A DNA stretch of 64,000 nucleotides from Cristatella mucedo (taxonomy: Eukaryota; Bryozoa; Phylactolaemata; Cristatellidae), in contig WPIO01000059.1 in assembly GCA_009760855.2 (NCBI GenBank), positions 2,405,001 through 2,469,000 of the forward strand. Direction: 5' to 3'. Numbering within the stretch: the first letter of the stretch is position 1; every line of letters starts with the position of its first letter. The notes under the pieces were generated by a model. That model saw only the letters and a program-made list of their open reading frames with translations. It ran no database searches and was not told where the DNA came from. Below are positions 12,285-43,582 of this stretch, piece after piece. A program made the translations under genes and the position numbers.

Positions 12285-13469
12285 AAAGCAAGGAGCAAGA
12301 AAGTTGTGCACTGCGAATGGCTCCGATAATTGCCAAGCATATTGCCAACACAGCAAGCGTCCGTTGACAGTAGCTGTCGTAATAATTTGCACTGTTACAA
12401 ACGGGCTGTGACGAGGCTAAAGTCAAACTAAAGCCCCTTGGGCCGCGAATGCAGCACTCGAAGCTGTGCGAGACCGAGTGCCGCCGACTGACAAATAGCA
12501 GCAAGGCTGCAGCGAGCACCTCGAAACAGCGAGCGAGTCGCACATGATTGCCTAGTTGCCTCGAAACATGCAGCTACTCTGAGTAGGGGTATTACTATGC
12601 CGGCGGCAGAGTACGGCAGCACTAGAAAGTGCCCACATTTTGTCACAACAAGTGCACGTCCATCTGCGCAGACAAGTCTATACCACAGCCACAGAGAGGC
12701 AGGAGTGTGCAACACCAGTCACTATATAAGAGTGTACAGCACCGGCAAAAGAAAACCTCACTTTCTAAAAAAAAAAGCTCACTTTCTAAAAAAGCTCACT
12801 TTCTTTTAGCTAAAAGAAGACAAGAGTGCAGAGAGGTCTGGTTCGAAGCCCACGGTCCACAATCGAATAATTATTAAACACGTGACCAGTCTGGATCCCA
12901 TAGGCTGTATGTAGTTTGGGAGCCACTAATAAGCTCTAGGGCGGTCAGAGTCTGGCTTACATAGCATCCCAGCACTTCAATACCGTTGCTACCGTTGAGT
13001 CTTAAGTAATCGATCCGTATAAATAAAGACAATGGGGGGAGCTAGCACCACAAGCAGATAGTGCGATGGATGGTAGCACGAGAAAAGAGAAGAAGTGCAG
13101 CCCTGCATCAGTCAAGCGGTCCACACAAGTCATCGACGAAGTTGCTAGCTAGGAGTGGTGCGATGTCACCTCGAGGTCACCACATACATTAGCAGGCTGC
13201 TAATCACTGCCTTCTGAGGCCCACAGTTTCTGCCCACCGGTGCACCGGTCGGTGCCTTAGACCCCGACCCTTTGCAGAGCCCTGCATAGCTGTGGTCTCG
13301 GGTCTGTCTTTAGGACTTGTGGAGGAGCTCACCCTTGACAACGATCAGCCGTCGACCAATAATCAACGGCTGATTGAAGATTGCTTACCCCACTATCGGA
13401 AGTGCCGACACCACCACCACCACCACCACGACTAGCAGGTGTACAGCTGAAGAGCTTGCAACGTTGCAC
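12285..13469. other. No feature recognised
   Basis: Unique-looking sequence with a short tandem of CTCACTTTCTAAAAAA-type units at 12758-12805. If the candidate CASTOR exon 8 is right, part of this is its 3' UTR. Confidence 0.4.
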
Positions 13470-13676
13470 TCAAAGTCTGAGCGACACAAAGCCACAATCT
13501 CGCAATGCGACGAAGAGAAAGTGAGAAAACTCGATCGCGTCGGAAGGACAGCAGAGGACGTAGGGAAGAAGTAGGAGGCGCATGGCGGCTGGAGAAGGAG
13601 AGCCGCCATGCGCCTTCTCGTCCTCCATCGTCATAGCGACAGCGGCGAGAGCAGGGTGCACACCGGCAGCTCCAAC
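13470..13676 (-). CDS. Candidate last exon of CASTOR
   Basis: After exon 7 the protein should continue with a short tail like human VPEDGINSVIEVL. The best phase-0 candidate I could find is here: AG at 13677-13678, then VGAAGVHPALAAVAMTMEDE, continuing 68 codons to a stop at 13470. The similarity is weak (V, small residues, hydrophobic spacing), and the tail would be longer than usual. A different exon further left, or outside the window, is quite possible. Confidence 0.3.
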   Translation of the reverse strand, partial: VGAAGVHPALAAVAMTMEDEKAHGGSPSPAAMRLLLLPYVLCCPSDAIEFSHFLFVALRDCGFVSLRL

Positions 13677-13944
13677 CTCTTTGCAGCTTCCGGAAAGGCG
13701 ACGGGTGAGATACCAGAAGACCGAGACCGACGAGCTGAGACGAGCCACTGGCACAGGCAGCCTCTACATAACGCAGTAGGATGGCTCCGACGAGCCACCG
13801 CCTGCTTACGATGTGCGCGCTAGCAGTTGCCGAGGCAGCAAACGCCGCTGCAGCTCTTCTTCGATGCACTACGCTCTTGCCGCCAGGGTCGCCACTCTAC
13901 GCGAGTCCCCGATACACCAGCCAGCACAACCAGCAGGCTTTGCT

Positions 13945-14030
13945 ACATAACAAAATGTAAAGCGCCTAGAAAGAGATAATAATAAAAATAATAATGCACT
14001 TGATAAATAAAGCGCCCTCAGAGAACATCC
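13945..14030 (+). mobile_element. Two family A LINE tails joined tail to tail
   Basis: Plus-strand tail motif AAATGTAAAGCGCCTAGAAA at 13955 runs into AAT repeats. It then continues directly into a minus-strand tail (TGCACTTGATAAATAAAGCG, with CCCTCAGAGAAC after it). Only about 80 bp of LINE sequence remains. Confidence 0.7.
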
Positions 14031-16321
14031 CACCTGCCTCTGTACCCCTGTATCACTCCGCATCGGTCCTCCTTGCATGTCGGCGCTTCCATACACCACC
14101 CTTAATCTTCGTCAAAGACAACCTCCCCCTGTCGGCATCCAGTTTAATGCCAGCCTCATAAAAGTGAGGCAGCTGGAACTGTTTTCAAGTGACATATTTC
14201 GAGCCGATACGAAACACAGCTGCAAGCAAAGGTAGATCCGGCGCTGCTTCCGCGAGAGCGCGAGTCAAACAAGTGAAATCCCTGCGCAGGCACCGCATAA
14301 CGGTGAGTGGTCACGTCGACTCCGGCCACCGCTCATCTACGCTCTGCACAGCCTTGCCCGAGCGTTCGCGTGTCGCCAAGGCAGCATTCCAAGATGTCTG
14401 AGCAGTGTGTGTGCGAGGCGTCGAGCACACACGGCCTACCACTAGGGGACCTGCTGGCTACAGTTTATTCGGTGGGCCTGTTAGTAATGTGCTAGACACG
14501 ATCGCGGATCGTGCGCGTCTGCTTGTCCTCACTGTCCCTCTTCCTCCGCCCTCTCTTTCTCTAGGACTCTGTATTTAATAACCATTTAGTGGCTGGAGTG
14601 CTCGATCTACATCTGCTAATACATCTTCGGTCGGCTAAACTCCTGGGATGGGCTGACTACAGTGTCTGCGTATACACGTTAGACCCGCAGTCTTCCCAGC
14701 AATGCTCAATGCAGTGGGTCTGGCAGCCATCGAGTGGCGGCGGATCAGCAGCTAGCAACTACGACTCTCCTCTACTCATCCTACCTCTACCACGCACGCG
14801 CCCCACACGCGTCCATGGTTGGCAGGTAGAGGGCAGTCTCCACGGGACTCCTGGCTTGACTGCGGCACACTCTCCCCCTACACCACCCTAGTTCTCCAAA
14901 TGGGCAAGACAAAGCTAAGCACGGGCACGGCGAAAGCCTCGGAATCGCCAGGCTATGCTTGGCCTCCAATTCCGACTGCCGGTCACGGCATTTCCAAGAA
15001 CATCTACTCCGGCCGATGTCCCACGTCAGACCTGACTTTGTCACCTCAGCCCTTCATCCGTCGTCTGCTACTTCACGGACCCTATTTGAAACAAGTCTTC
15101 CTCCTGGTTTATTACAGATCGCTCTCGTGACACTGGCTACTGCTCTCATGAACTATGTCCAACCTTCGGAAGGGGCCTGCAGTCCACTCTCACACCTTTA
15201 GTCATTAGTCCCCCTTGGCTGAGCCAGACGCATCAGGTACACAAAATCTACACCCTTCCTCTAGCACATGGTCTGAATTGCTGTTCTCGCTTGTCATCCA
15301 ACCTATCTCTCTCTCTCTCTTCCATGCGTTTGATACCTCTGAGCACTCCTGTTACAACTGCAAAGCACGCAGCAGTATGCAACTGACGTCACGACCACAC
15401 ATTCAGTCGACTCCTTGATGCACCTTGGGAGTTTACTCTTGAGTCACGGTGTACCACTTTGACTGCCAGCCTTAGGCAAGAGCTTCATTGGAAACGGCCA
15501 GTGCCCTTCAAATGCACAATGCAGCTACAAGGGGATATCCATAAGGTTCATTATGAACGACTCGTTGGTGCAGTGCAACGTTGGTATTGGGTCACTTACT
15601 CTTTGGTAGTGGTTGGCCCAAGAAGTGGTTGAAGCTTTTGCACGCCCCTTTGACCTTGGAGGATCAGACTAGACGACAGGTCCAGCAAAATATGGCAAGG
15701 TCGAGACGGTCACGTGATTGCAAGGCCCAGACTGGCTCAGGAACTTCAGGAGCCGATCTCTCAGATCGGCAAGGTCAAACAGACTAGCCGTGCAGTAGAG
15801 CCCTGTCCAGACGGTTGGGAGGATGGGCGCTTTGACTATTCAGCCACTTGAATCCTTGGCATTATCAGGTGCATTATTATTATTATTATAATCCTTAGCC
15901 CGAGCAAGCGAGGAAGGGAAGCTAAAATCAAGGACCGGCTGCTCGACGTGGACTGGTTGCAAACTCATCTCTTTTGGGCTGCACAATAAAGTCTAGGTCT
16001 CGGCCTGGCGTCAATTGCCGGGTGGATCCAAAACAAAAGCAGCACGATTATCGCTGGCACTTGCAGACCAGAGCAAAAGGCGTGGCCAAATGCAAAATAA
16101 AAAAAGAAAAAAAATCAGTCGAAAATTAAAGCTGGAACATTATCGGCATGAGTGGAAAGGCCATCTACTTATTAGTAAATGCTGCACTTTCCACACAACG
16201 GCGATTTGCCGGCCTCTCAGTTATGACAGAGCTTTGAAAATACATCATTTGCTCACTACATATTTAGAAAAACGGAGAAACTCGCTGTCAGATGGGCACA
16301 CGGTGTAATGTTCAAAGCAAG
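14031..16321. other. Unique-looking sequence, nothing recognised
   Basis: Probably CASTOR intron 7 if the candidate last exon is correct. Short open frames on both strands; an ATT run at 15874-15890 may be a worn LINE tail. Confidence 0.4.
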
Positions 16322-16334
16322 CCCCCCCCCCCCC
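16322..16334 (+). repeat. Poly-C run (13)
   Basis: Thirteen C in a row, 46 bp beyond the donor of CASTOR exon 7 in transcript direction, so G13 in that RNA. Confidence 0.95.
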
Positions 16335-16379
16335 GTGGGCCTATCCACTGGCCAGCGAGCTCGCAGTGCCGAGGCTCAC

Positions 16380-35798
<19,419 letters not shown>

Positions 35799-36269
35799 GT
35801 CAGGCCGTCTAGCACCCGGCCGGCGGGGCAGACACCGAGCACGCCCGCATACACTTAGGGCTGCGTTGTATCAGGACATACGTGCCGGGACCATGAATGC
35901 AAACAAATAATTCGGATTGGGGATTTTCATTAAACGTGCAATCCACTAAACTAACTGTCTAATTGAGCTCCCTAATCTGAGTTTTCCGAATGATGATGAT
36001 GTAGAAATGAATGACAGCACCACACTCCCGATCGATCGCCATACTGGTTTGGGCAACGTTAGTTCCGGTTCCTCCTAATGTGCGATCTGCCGTTGGAGGA
36101 GCGTGCCCTACGCATTTCTTGTGAAGCGTCGGTGCTTCAAAATGCTATTATTATTATTATTATTATTAAAATTCTATTGGTATAGGGTCATTTTCCCTGA
36201 CTTAACGATTCAATTACGCCGAGGATTTCATGCGATCAGATTTCATGCGATCAGCCCGTATCTCATTAT

Positions 36270-36375
36270 TCTATTGCGTATCACTTTGCAGCAAATGTAA
36301 AGCGCCTAGAAAGAGATTAAGTTCTCTGAGGGCGCTTTATCAAGTGCAATATTATTATTATTATTATTATTATAG
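36270..36375 (+). mobile_element. Family A LINE tail
   Basis: CACTTTGCAGCAAATGTAAA through GGGCGCTTTATCAAGTGCAA ends in (ATT)n. It is almost unchanged from the family consensus seen here, so it is young, but only about 105 bp long. Confidence 0.8.
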
Positions 36376-36879
36376 CTTTGGGTTTTTTGCTGGAGTCGTT
36401 GATGCGAAATAATGGCGCGCTAATCACATCGCTCGACGCGAACGATTGTGAGTCCGCTAAAGTCTTGTGCTATTTTTATAATAATTGTAATACATTCGAT
36501 TTTTTAATTGTTAACTTTCGTCGGCAGCGATCCACCGGGAACCAAGGTCATCTTCGAAGCCTATGCTCGATGCACCTGCGATCTGCCTTTTTAGTAGCTT
36601 ATGTTAGGTACATAGCACATATTAAACCTTCTACTTCGCAGAAGTATTTCTTGATTTACATAGCCTATGTATGACTCTCAATTCCGAATGAAATTAATAC
36701 TTCGCATTAGAGATAAAAATTCGCGGTCGAAGCAGCTCGAGATTTTAATTTAAAAATATCATTTAATTGGCATGATTGCCGGAGAATAAGATCGAGACAA
36801 CTGACCAGAGTACGTCCACTTCCAGGTCTTGTAGTGGTTAGCACAGCCATCGGTAGGCCGATTAGTTGAGTATGGGATG

Positions 36880-37170
36880 ATAATAATAATACAACATTTG
36901 ACATAGCATCCTCTCAGAACTCAATCTCATTCTAGGAACTTTTACTTGTCTGCAAAAAAAGAACGATCGAATGATTAGTGGTACCATGCTCGATCACAAC
37001 AAGCATAACTCGGTTAGGTTACATGCATAGGGTCGGCGGCATGCAAATATATTTAGTGGCAGCATGGGCAGTGTCAACGCGCATAAGCACGTAAAGGAAG
37101 AATTGCACGGACCCACTAAATGCTGTGATAAATAGATGCGTTTTTAGTTTATTTATTTCTCAAAATGATT
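36880..37170 (-). mobile_element. Family A LINE 3' UTR fragment
   Basis: AATAATAATACAACATTTGA and CTCTCAGAACTCAATCTCAT open the complement of the tail. It continues to GGACCCACTAAATGCTGTGA and the start of the C-terminal coding part. Confidence 0.75.
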
Positions 37171-37514
37171 TGAGGTTCGTAAGAGCGACTAGTGAGATTC
37201 GCGCTCGCCGAAACTGGCTTGTGTCGTCGTCTTCGGACAGCCACTGCTGTGTGTTGTCTGCTTTAGGGGGCACTCACACTTGTGCAATCTACGCAGATGT
37301 CACTGCTCTCTTTAGTTTTCTCGCTGACAACGTTGAATAGCGAGAAGCTTCTATCCTCAGCTTCGATAACCTTTTGACTACAGTTCGAGATCAAGGGCAT
37401 TTGGGGTAGCGTATCCGACCGTAACGTAGGTTTACAACTGTCTTCTATATACACTTCGCCAGACTTTCTTGTGTATCAGGGTAGCCAGTTCCACGGGTTT
37501 ATTGTCCGTACAAA

Positions 37515-37612
37515 AAAATAACATAGCCGATTTAACAGCCTCATTTGTATAGCATCAAATGAGTCTTAACGGCTATCATCATCACTTGCAGTCGGCAATT
37601 AAAGATCGCCCA
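37515..37612 (-). mobile_element. tRNA-derived SINE, 3' half
   Basis: CCGATTTAACAGCCTCATTT, GTCTTAACGGCTATCATCAT and CACTTGCAGTC match the body of the reference SINE on the complement. The tRNA-like head is absent. Confidence 0.75.
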
Positions 37613-38346
37613 CTAATAGCTGAATGCCAGTGCAAAATCGTAAACTTTGCTTAAAATGCTGTCATAAACGTTAGAACGGGAGCACGTGCGATAAATCAGC
37701 AGCTATTCAGCATTGCTTATGTCTGCATGAAGCTGGATCGCTGAAGCGCTTTCAGTTGGCTCCCAAGCGATGACAGAGCGAGCAGAGCCCACTTAGTGGC
37801 ACTGTACCGCAAGAAGGTCCTGGGAGAGACACATGCGCACATTCCTATGCACATTTATGCACACATTCCTGAGCAGGGCTGCCACCACGAGCAAGAAACT
37901 AGGAGTGCCAGGGTCATCTTGATAGCTATCCTCAAATGTTACTAGTAGAGCAGGATGAAAAAAATAGCGGCTAGGGATGCCGCCACGCCAAAAAAACGAT
38001 AGACAATGCACCTTTCCGTATCAAAGAGCCATCGCCTGCTACCTTAATTACAGTTTCATTATTGCCGCACCAATTTGTGCGTTATTTTGAATGACAGACA
38101 ATAATAGCTGAGAATAATAAGACCTTGTGTGTGTTTTTGACGTTAAACGTGCGTCCCAGCATCTGGAAGATAACGGTCTATCTCAAGCAAATTTTCGGTC
38201 CGACGTCAGGACTTTTCATTCACATTTGCCTAGCAGCCTTTTTTCTATATACAATGGCTTTCCGTCAACATGATTATCCAGCTCGTGCAAGCGGCAAGGT
38301 ACATTCCCCTTACAAGATTCTTATTCCCTTAATAATAATATTAACA

Positions 38347-38480
38347 AAACTGATTTAACAGCCTCATTTATATGGGGAGCAAAGACCTTCGTGGCTATCA
38401 CTTCCACTTGCAGTGGTCAATAAATGATCGACCACCTGAGCACGCAATCCCACGACCGTGAAAAAAAAGTACTTTGACCC
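38347..38480 (-). mobile_element. tRNA-derived SINE, 3' half plus decayed head
   Basis: AACTGATTTAACAGCCTCAT, CCTTCGTGGCTATCACTTCC and CACTTGCAGTGGTCAATAAA, then CGCAATCCCACGACC where the B-box complement should be. Confidence 0.72.
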
Positions 38481-38639
38481 CGGGCCAAGACCCGGGGCCA
38501 ACGAGTTCTTAGCGTATTCCTCATTCTCGTGCGTGTTCATTCTACTCCAGTCAAAGAACATGCAATTTAAAAAAATCCAATATTAATAACCCCATTTCTA
38601 CCGCTCCCTACGAGAAACAAATCACTCCAGGCACTTCAT

Positions 38640-38720
38640 ATTTAATATCTAATTGCCTAGAAAGAGATTAAAGTTCTCCGGTGGGCGCTAAGCAAATTTG
38701 CTATCATTTATTATTATGTA
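38640..38720 (+). mobile_element. Family A LINE tail fragment
   Basis: TGCCTAGAAAGAGATTAAAG then TTCTCCGGTGGGCGCTAAGC, followed by TTTATTATTATG. Only the tail survives. Confidence 0.55.
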
Positions 38721-39442
38721 TGTACACCTACACGCTATTATTTCAAGATCTAAAAAAACATCAAGTCATTCAGTACCCTTGAAGATAACGATCAATTTAA
38801 AATACCTCATTCTGTCTACATTCGACCCAATACGATATTTAAAATATTTCTACAAGAGACTATTGTTTCATAGTCACCAATATGTGTAGCTCCGCCAACC
38901 TTCGCTTGCTTGGTCTTCTGCATTGGTGAGGTGTCAATGGTCCGAATTCCAGTGAATGAAAAAGCTCGTGCTGAAATTTCTGCAGCTTCTTTTTTACTCT
39001 TGGCTATACCAAGTAAGTGTAATCACTGCGTAGTCACGTGTTGTCACTGCCATCAATCTCGTACCGTTGAGCTTGAGTTTCTCTTTTATCCGGCGAACGA
39101 ACAGTGTGTACGTATTCATAATGCGTGTGCCTATTTATAATTAGGGATTTGTATCTTCAGAAAGCTTTTTTTCGGTAATTGCCGAAAACTTAGCTTTGAG
39201 AAGCCAGCGACAAATTGAAGATGGCACGAAATATGCCCAAAGACGACAGGCTACGATTTGTCGAGGGAGACCGGAGCCTAGTCCAATTGGACCATTGCCT
39301 CAGTTTTGAAGAAATATAGCGGTCACCATTAAAATAAAATGTGACAACAATCTTTCACACTGCATCAGGACAATCAAAGCAAAATGGCTCGCCTTTTTCC
39401 GCGCATTACTTGCCTGCCAGACATTTATGTAAATTAAGTACA

Positions 39443-39525
39443 GTAAAGGTTAGCTAATGCAACGGCCTCATTTATATAGCGGGCAGAAGAGCCGGCTTGC
39501 ACAAGCCACATGCAAGTGGGGGCTT
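39443..39525 (-). mobile_element. tRNA-derived SINE, 3' end fragment
   Basis: TAATGCAACGGCCTCATTTA then TATAGCGGGCAGAAGAGCC is the complemented SINE end. A family B LINE tail lies just to the right. Confidence 0.6.
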
Positions 39526-39554
39526 TTAGTGCGTGCGAAATGTAATGTCATGTA

Positions 39555-40080
39555 TCTCCGTCCTGTAACTCTAAAAAGCTACAAAGACTACCTGGCTGCT
39601 ACGCAGGAGAGTTTTCTATAGCGCTTACAAAGCCTGGAGTGCCTTTGTATGAGCATTCGGTAGCCAACAGACTTCGTCTCACGAAGCAGAGAGAAAGTGA
39701 GAAGCATGGCTGAGTCATGATGACAGTCGAGGAAGTGACGTAGCATGGAAGTGGCAGCGTCTGGAAAGGATTTTCCAGAGTTGGCAGCAGTAGGAAATGT
39801 GTCATTGCATGAGATTTGCGACAGTAGGCTCCACAGTCTGGAACCGGCAGGGCCAAAGGTTCTGTCACAAGTGTTGCTTAAATGAAAGAATAGCTAATTT
39901 TGTATCCATAGAGGATTTGAGGGCAGGAGGAGGCTATATCTGGTGCACCAGTTCAGCCTCGGTACAAGGTAACCAAGTCAAGGCTAGTATTAGCGAACAG
40001 AGTAAAAATAGCTTTGTATCCGCTGATCAACTGGAAGCCATCGCACCCCCTTCGGCAATGGAAAGACGTAGCTGAACTAC
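39555..40080 (-). mobile_element. Family B LINE 3' fragment
   Basis: On the complement it runs from the GTTGATCAGCGG block (40016-40035) to CTTTGTAGCTTTTTAGAGTT and the ATGACATTACATTT tail near 39540. It is the only long minus-strand family B copy here. Confidence 0.75.
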
Positions 40081-40089
40081 TTGGATTTG

Positions 40090-41135
40090 CTTAACCTAAC
40101 TTTGCAGCCACGTTTATCCTCACCAGCAGAAGCTTAATGGCCTTTTCGGTACCCCAAGAACCCACCGAATTATGAAAGTGCAACGTACACAGAACGAGCG
40201 AGCTATTAGATATCCATATATACGCCGAGGTAGGGAGTCTCCAATATTGGACATGGATTGAACATGAAGACGAGGCTGTGTACGCGGCTTCTGTATGCAA
40301 CTTGAAAACGCACGTCAGTCGTCAAAGAGGAGGACACCTAAGTCAAAAGCTTACGAGGAAGGTTGCACTAGTGCAACAGCGATAGAAATAGCCAAGTTTC
40401 CTAGTCCCACTATAATTCCAGCTGTCCTCTGAATATAATTCCGATTTTATCATTGTTTACCTTGAGGATATTTGACGTAAATTGACGGACACTCGCAATT
40501 TAATTTATTTGCAAGACAGCGATTTAATCGATCGGTGTCCACAGCGATGCCATGCCGAGCCAAAAAAGTAGAACGAACCTTGATTGGTGCCTGAGTCTGG
40601 CCAATCGCAGCCGAAGAGTAAAGGGGTTGGCCCAGGCACCGCCGTCTGTGTCGGAGTTTTCGCCGAGCAGGAGCCGCTGGACTCCATTTCTGCAATTTTA
40701 CGTCGCCTACCGACGGAAGTAGCGCTGCGTGACAGCAGCCCGTGTTCGGCTTTATTGGCACCATTTCTACAAACAGAAATCAAGGACCTGATGCTCGACG
40801 TCCAATGAGTGGGCAGATAAATACGTACGTCTTGCTGTTACTGACAGTCGATAGAAAAGTAATGCAATAATGTAAAACATGCCGATCAACACCCATGGAA
40901 CAAAAAGCAAATAAATCGGGAAAATTTGCCACTCCATTAAAATACGTCATTTGTAAATGCACACAACGGTCAGCCTTGGTTGGTAGGTGTGGTGATCAAA
41001 TGTGAGTCAATTTTTCCAAAATAATTCACAGTGTTGTGAACTTTCAAATACAAGATGCGACTGCACAGAACAATAAAGTGATTCAATTTTCAACCCCAGA
41101 ACCCAGCCTCCCTGTCTGATGCCGTAATTTTCTAA
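40090..41135. other. Intergenic spacer, nothing recognised
   Basis: Unique-looking sequence between the divergent CASTOR and ACADS genes. A 104-codon frame on the complement (40764-40450) has no recognised homology or splice support. Confidence 0.4.
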
Positions 41136-41139
41136 TACT

Positions 41140-41300
41140 AAAAATAATACATTTGGTATAGCGCCCTCAGAGAGAACTCAACTTCTTTCTAGGCACTTTA
41201 CATTTGCTGCAAAGGAAGCACGATCGAATGGTTAGTGGTAGCATGTTCAATCAATAACAAGAATAACATGGTTAAGGGTGATGTACACAGGGTCAGCATG
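41140..41300 (-). mobile_element. Family A LINE, short 5'-truncated copy
   Basis: AAATAATACATTTGGTATAG and GCGCCCTCAGAGAGAACTCA open the tail. Only about 160 bp of 3' UTR is kept, and its truncated 5' end meets the AAT tail of the next copy at about 41301. Confidence 0.8.
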
Positions 41301-42150
41301 CAATAATAATAATAATAATAATATTGCACTTGATAAAGCGCCCTCAGAGAACTTAATCTCTTTCTAGGCGCTTTACATTTGCTGCAAAGTGATACGCAAT
41401 AGAATAGTAAGTAAAATCATGCTTGAAAAACAAACAAAATGAATAACATGGTTAGGGGTTACATGCACTGGGTCAGCATGCAAATGTGGTTAGTGGCAGC
41501 ATGAACAGTGTCAGCACGCATAAGCACATCGAGGACGAATCACAAGGACCCATTAAACGCTGTCCTAAATAGGTGTTTTTAAGTTCCTTTTAAATGTGGT
41601 CAGGTCAGGGGATGTTCTGATGCAGGTCGGGAGGGAGTTCCAGGCTGTGGGAGCATACGAGCTAAATGCACGGTCTCCAAAGGATTTAAGGTTTGTACGA
41701 GGTATTTCTAGACTGTTGGATTCCGAAAAGCGAGTGGTACGATGCTTTGCCTGATGGGGTAGTATCTCTGAAAGATAGGCTGGAGCCATAGAATGAAGAG
41801 ACCTAAAAGTGAGCGACAAAACCTTGAAGTCAATCCGTTGCTTGACTGGTAACCAGTGCAGGTCGGCGAGAAGTGGAGTAATGTGGCAACTGCGACGCTC
41901 ACGACAGACAAGCCTAGCTGCAGAGTTTTGCACCAGCTGCAATCGCCTGATCGCACATGCTGGTAGGCCAGTAAGCAGTGAGTTGCAGAAGTCGAGACGA
42001 GATGTCACGAATGCATGGACCAACTAAGCATGGTTAGTGGCAACTGCGACGCTCACGACAGACAAGCCTAGCTACGGAGTTTTGCACCAGCTGCAATCGC
42101 CTGATCGCACATGCTGGTAGGCAATGAAGGGACCTAAAAGTGAGTGACAG
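41300..42150 (-). mobile_element. Family A LINE 3' fragment, well preserved
   Basis: The AAT tail is followed by the 3' UTR and an unbroken 152-codon C-terminal frame (42023-41565) with [40 protein letters not shown] and [20 protein letters not shown]. From 42033 to 42150 a second, partial copy of the CTCACGACAGACAAGCCTAG region is joined on, a local duplication or a second fragment. Confidence 0.88.
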
Positions 42151-42294
42151 AACTTTTTAGCTGCTCATCCTTAAAACCTCGCCTATTTCTGCACACTCAG
42201 CTTTGCATGGGCAACAATTAACATAAATACATCCATTGCAATCATTGATGAAATTAGTCTGTGAGCTTTTCACCAAAAAACTTGTCACCCTGAT

Positions 42295-42389
42295 TCGGTT
42301 GTGTGGTAAGGTGCTCGCCTTTAATGACCAAGTTACGGGTTCGAGCCCTGGATATGGTTAGGTTCTCTGAGGGTGCTATACAAATGAAA

Positions 42390-42390
<1 letters not shown>
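42295..42390 (+). mobile_element. tRNA-like SINE head fused to LINE-tail-like end
   Basis: GGTAAGGTGCTCGCCTTTAA is A-box-like and ACGGGTTCGAGCCCTGGATA is a good B-box. It then continues into GGTTCTCTGAGGGTGCTATA, which resembles the family A LINE 3' tail (GTTCTCTGAGGGCGCTTTAT). Confidence 0.6.
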
Positions 42391-43462
<1,072 letters not shown>

Positions 43463-43524
43463 GTCGTGTACATGGTCACTATGGGCAGGGAGAGCAGGAG
43501 TCCGAAGCCGGCACTTCCGCAAAA

Positions 43525-43582
43525 ATGGCTGCGCTCAGAGGCGGTGTTGTTATGAAAGCTATTTGCCAGTCCATTAAACATG
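43525..43582 (+). CDS. ACADS: ACADS exon 1 (start, targeting peptide)
   Basis: ATG at 43525 opens [19 protein letters not shown], which has basic residues and no acids, as expected of a matrix-targeting peptide. The exon ends in phase 1 before GT at 43583. It begins only about 65 bp after a long (TC)n/(AT)n block, so the promoter or 5' UTR must lie in or beside that block. Confidence 0.85.

Noticed and set aside
36707-36904. Candidate first exon of CASTOR on the complement (AVLTTTRPGSGRT)
   Set aside because: A much better match, with the right start, length and phase, is at 35683-35798.
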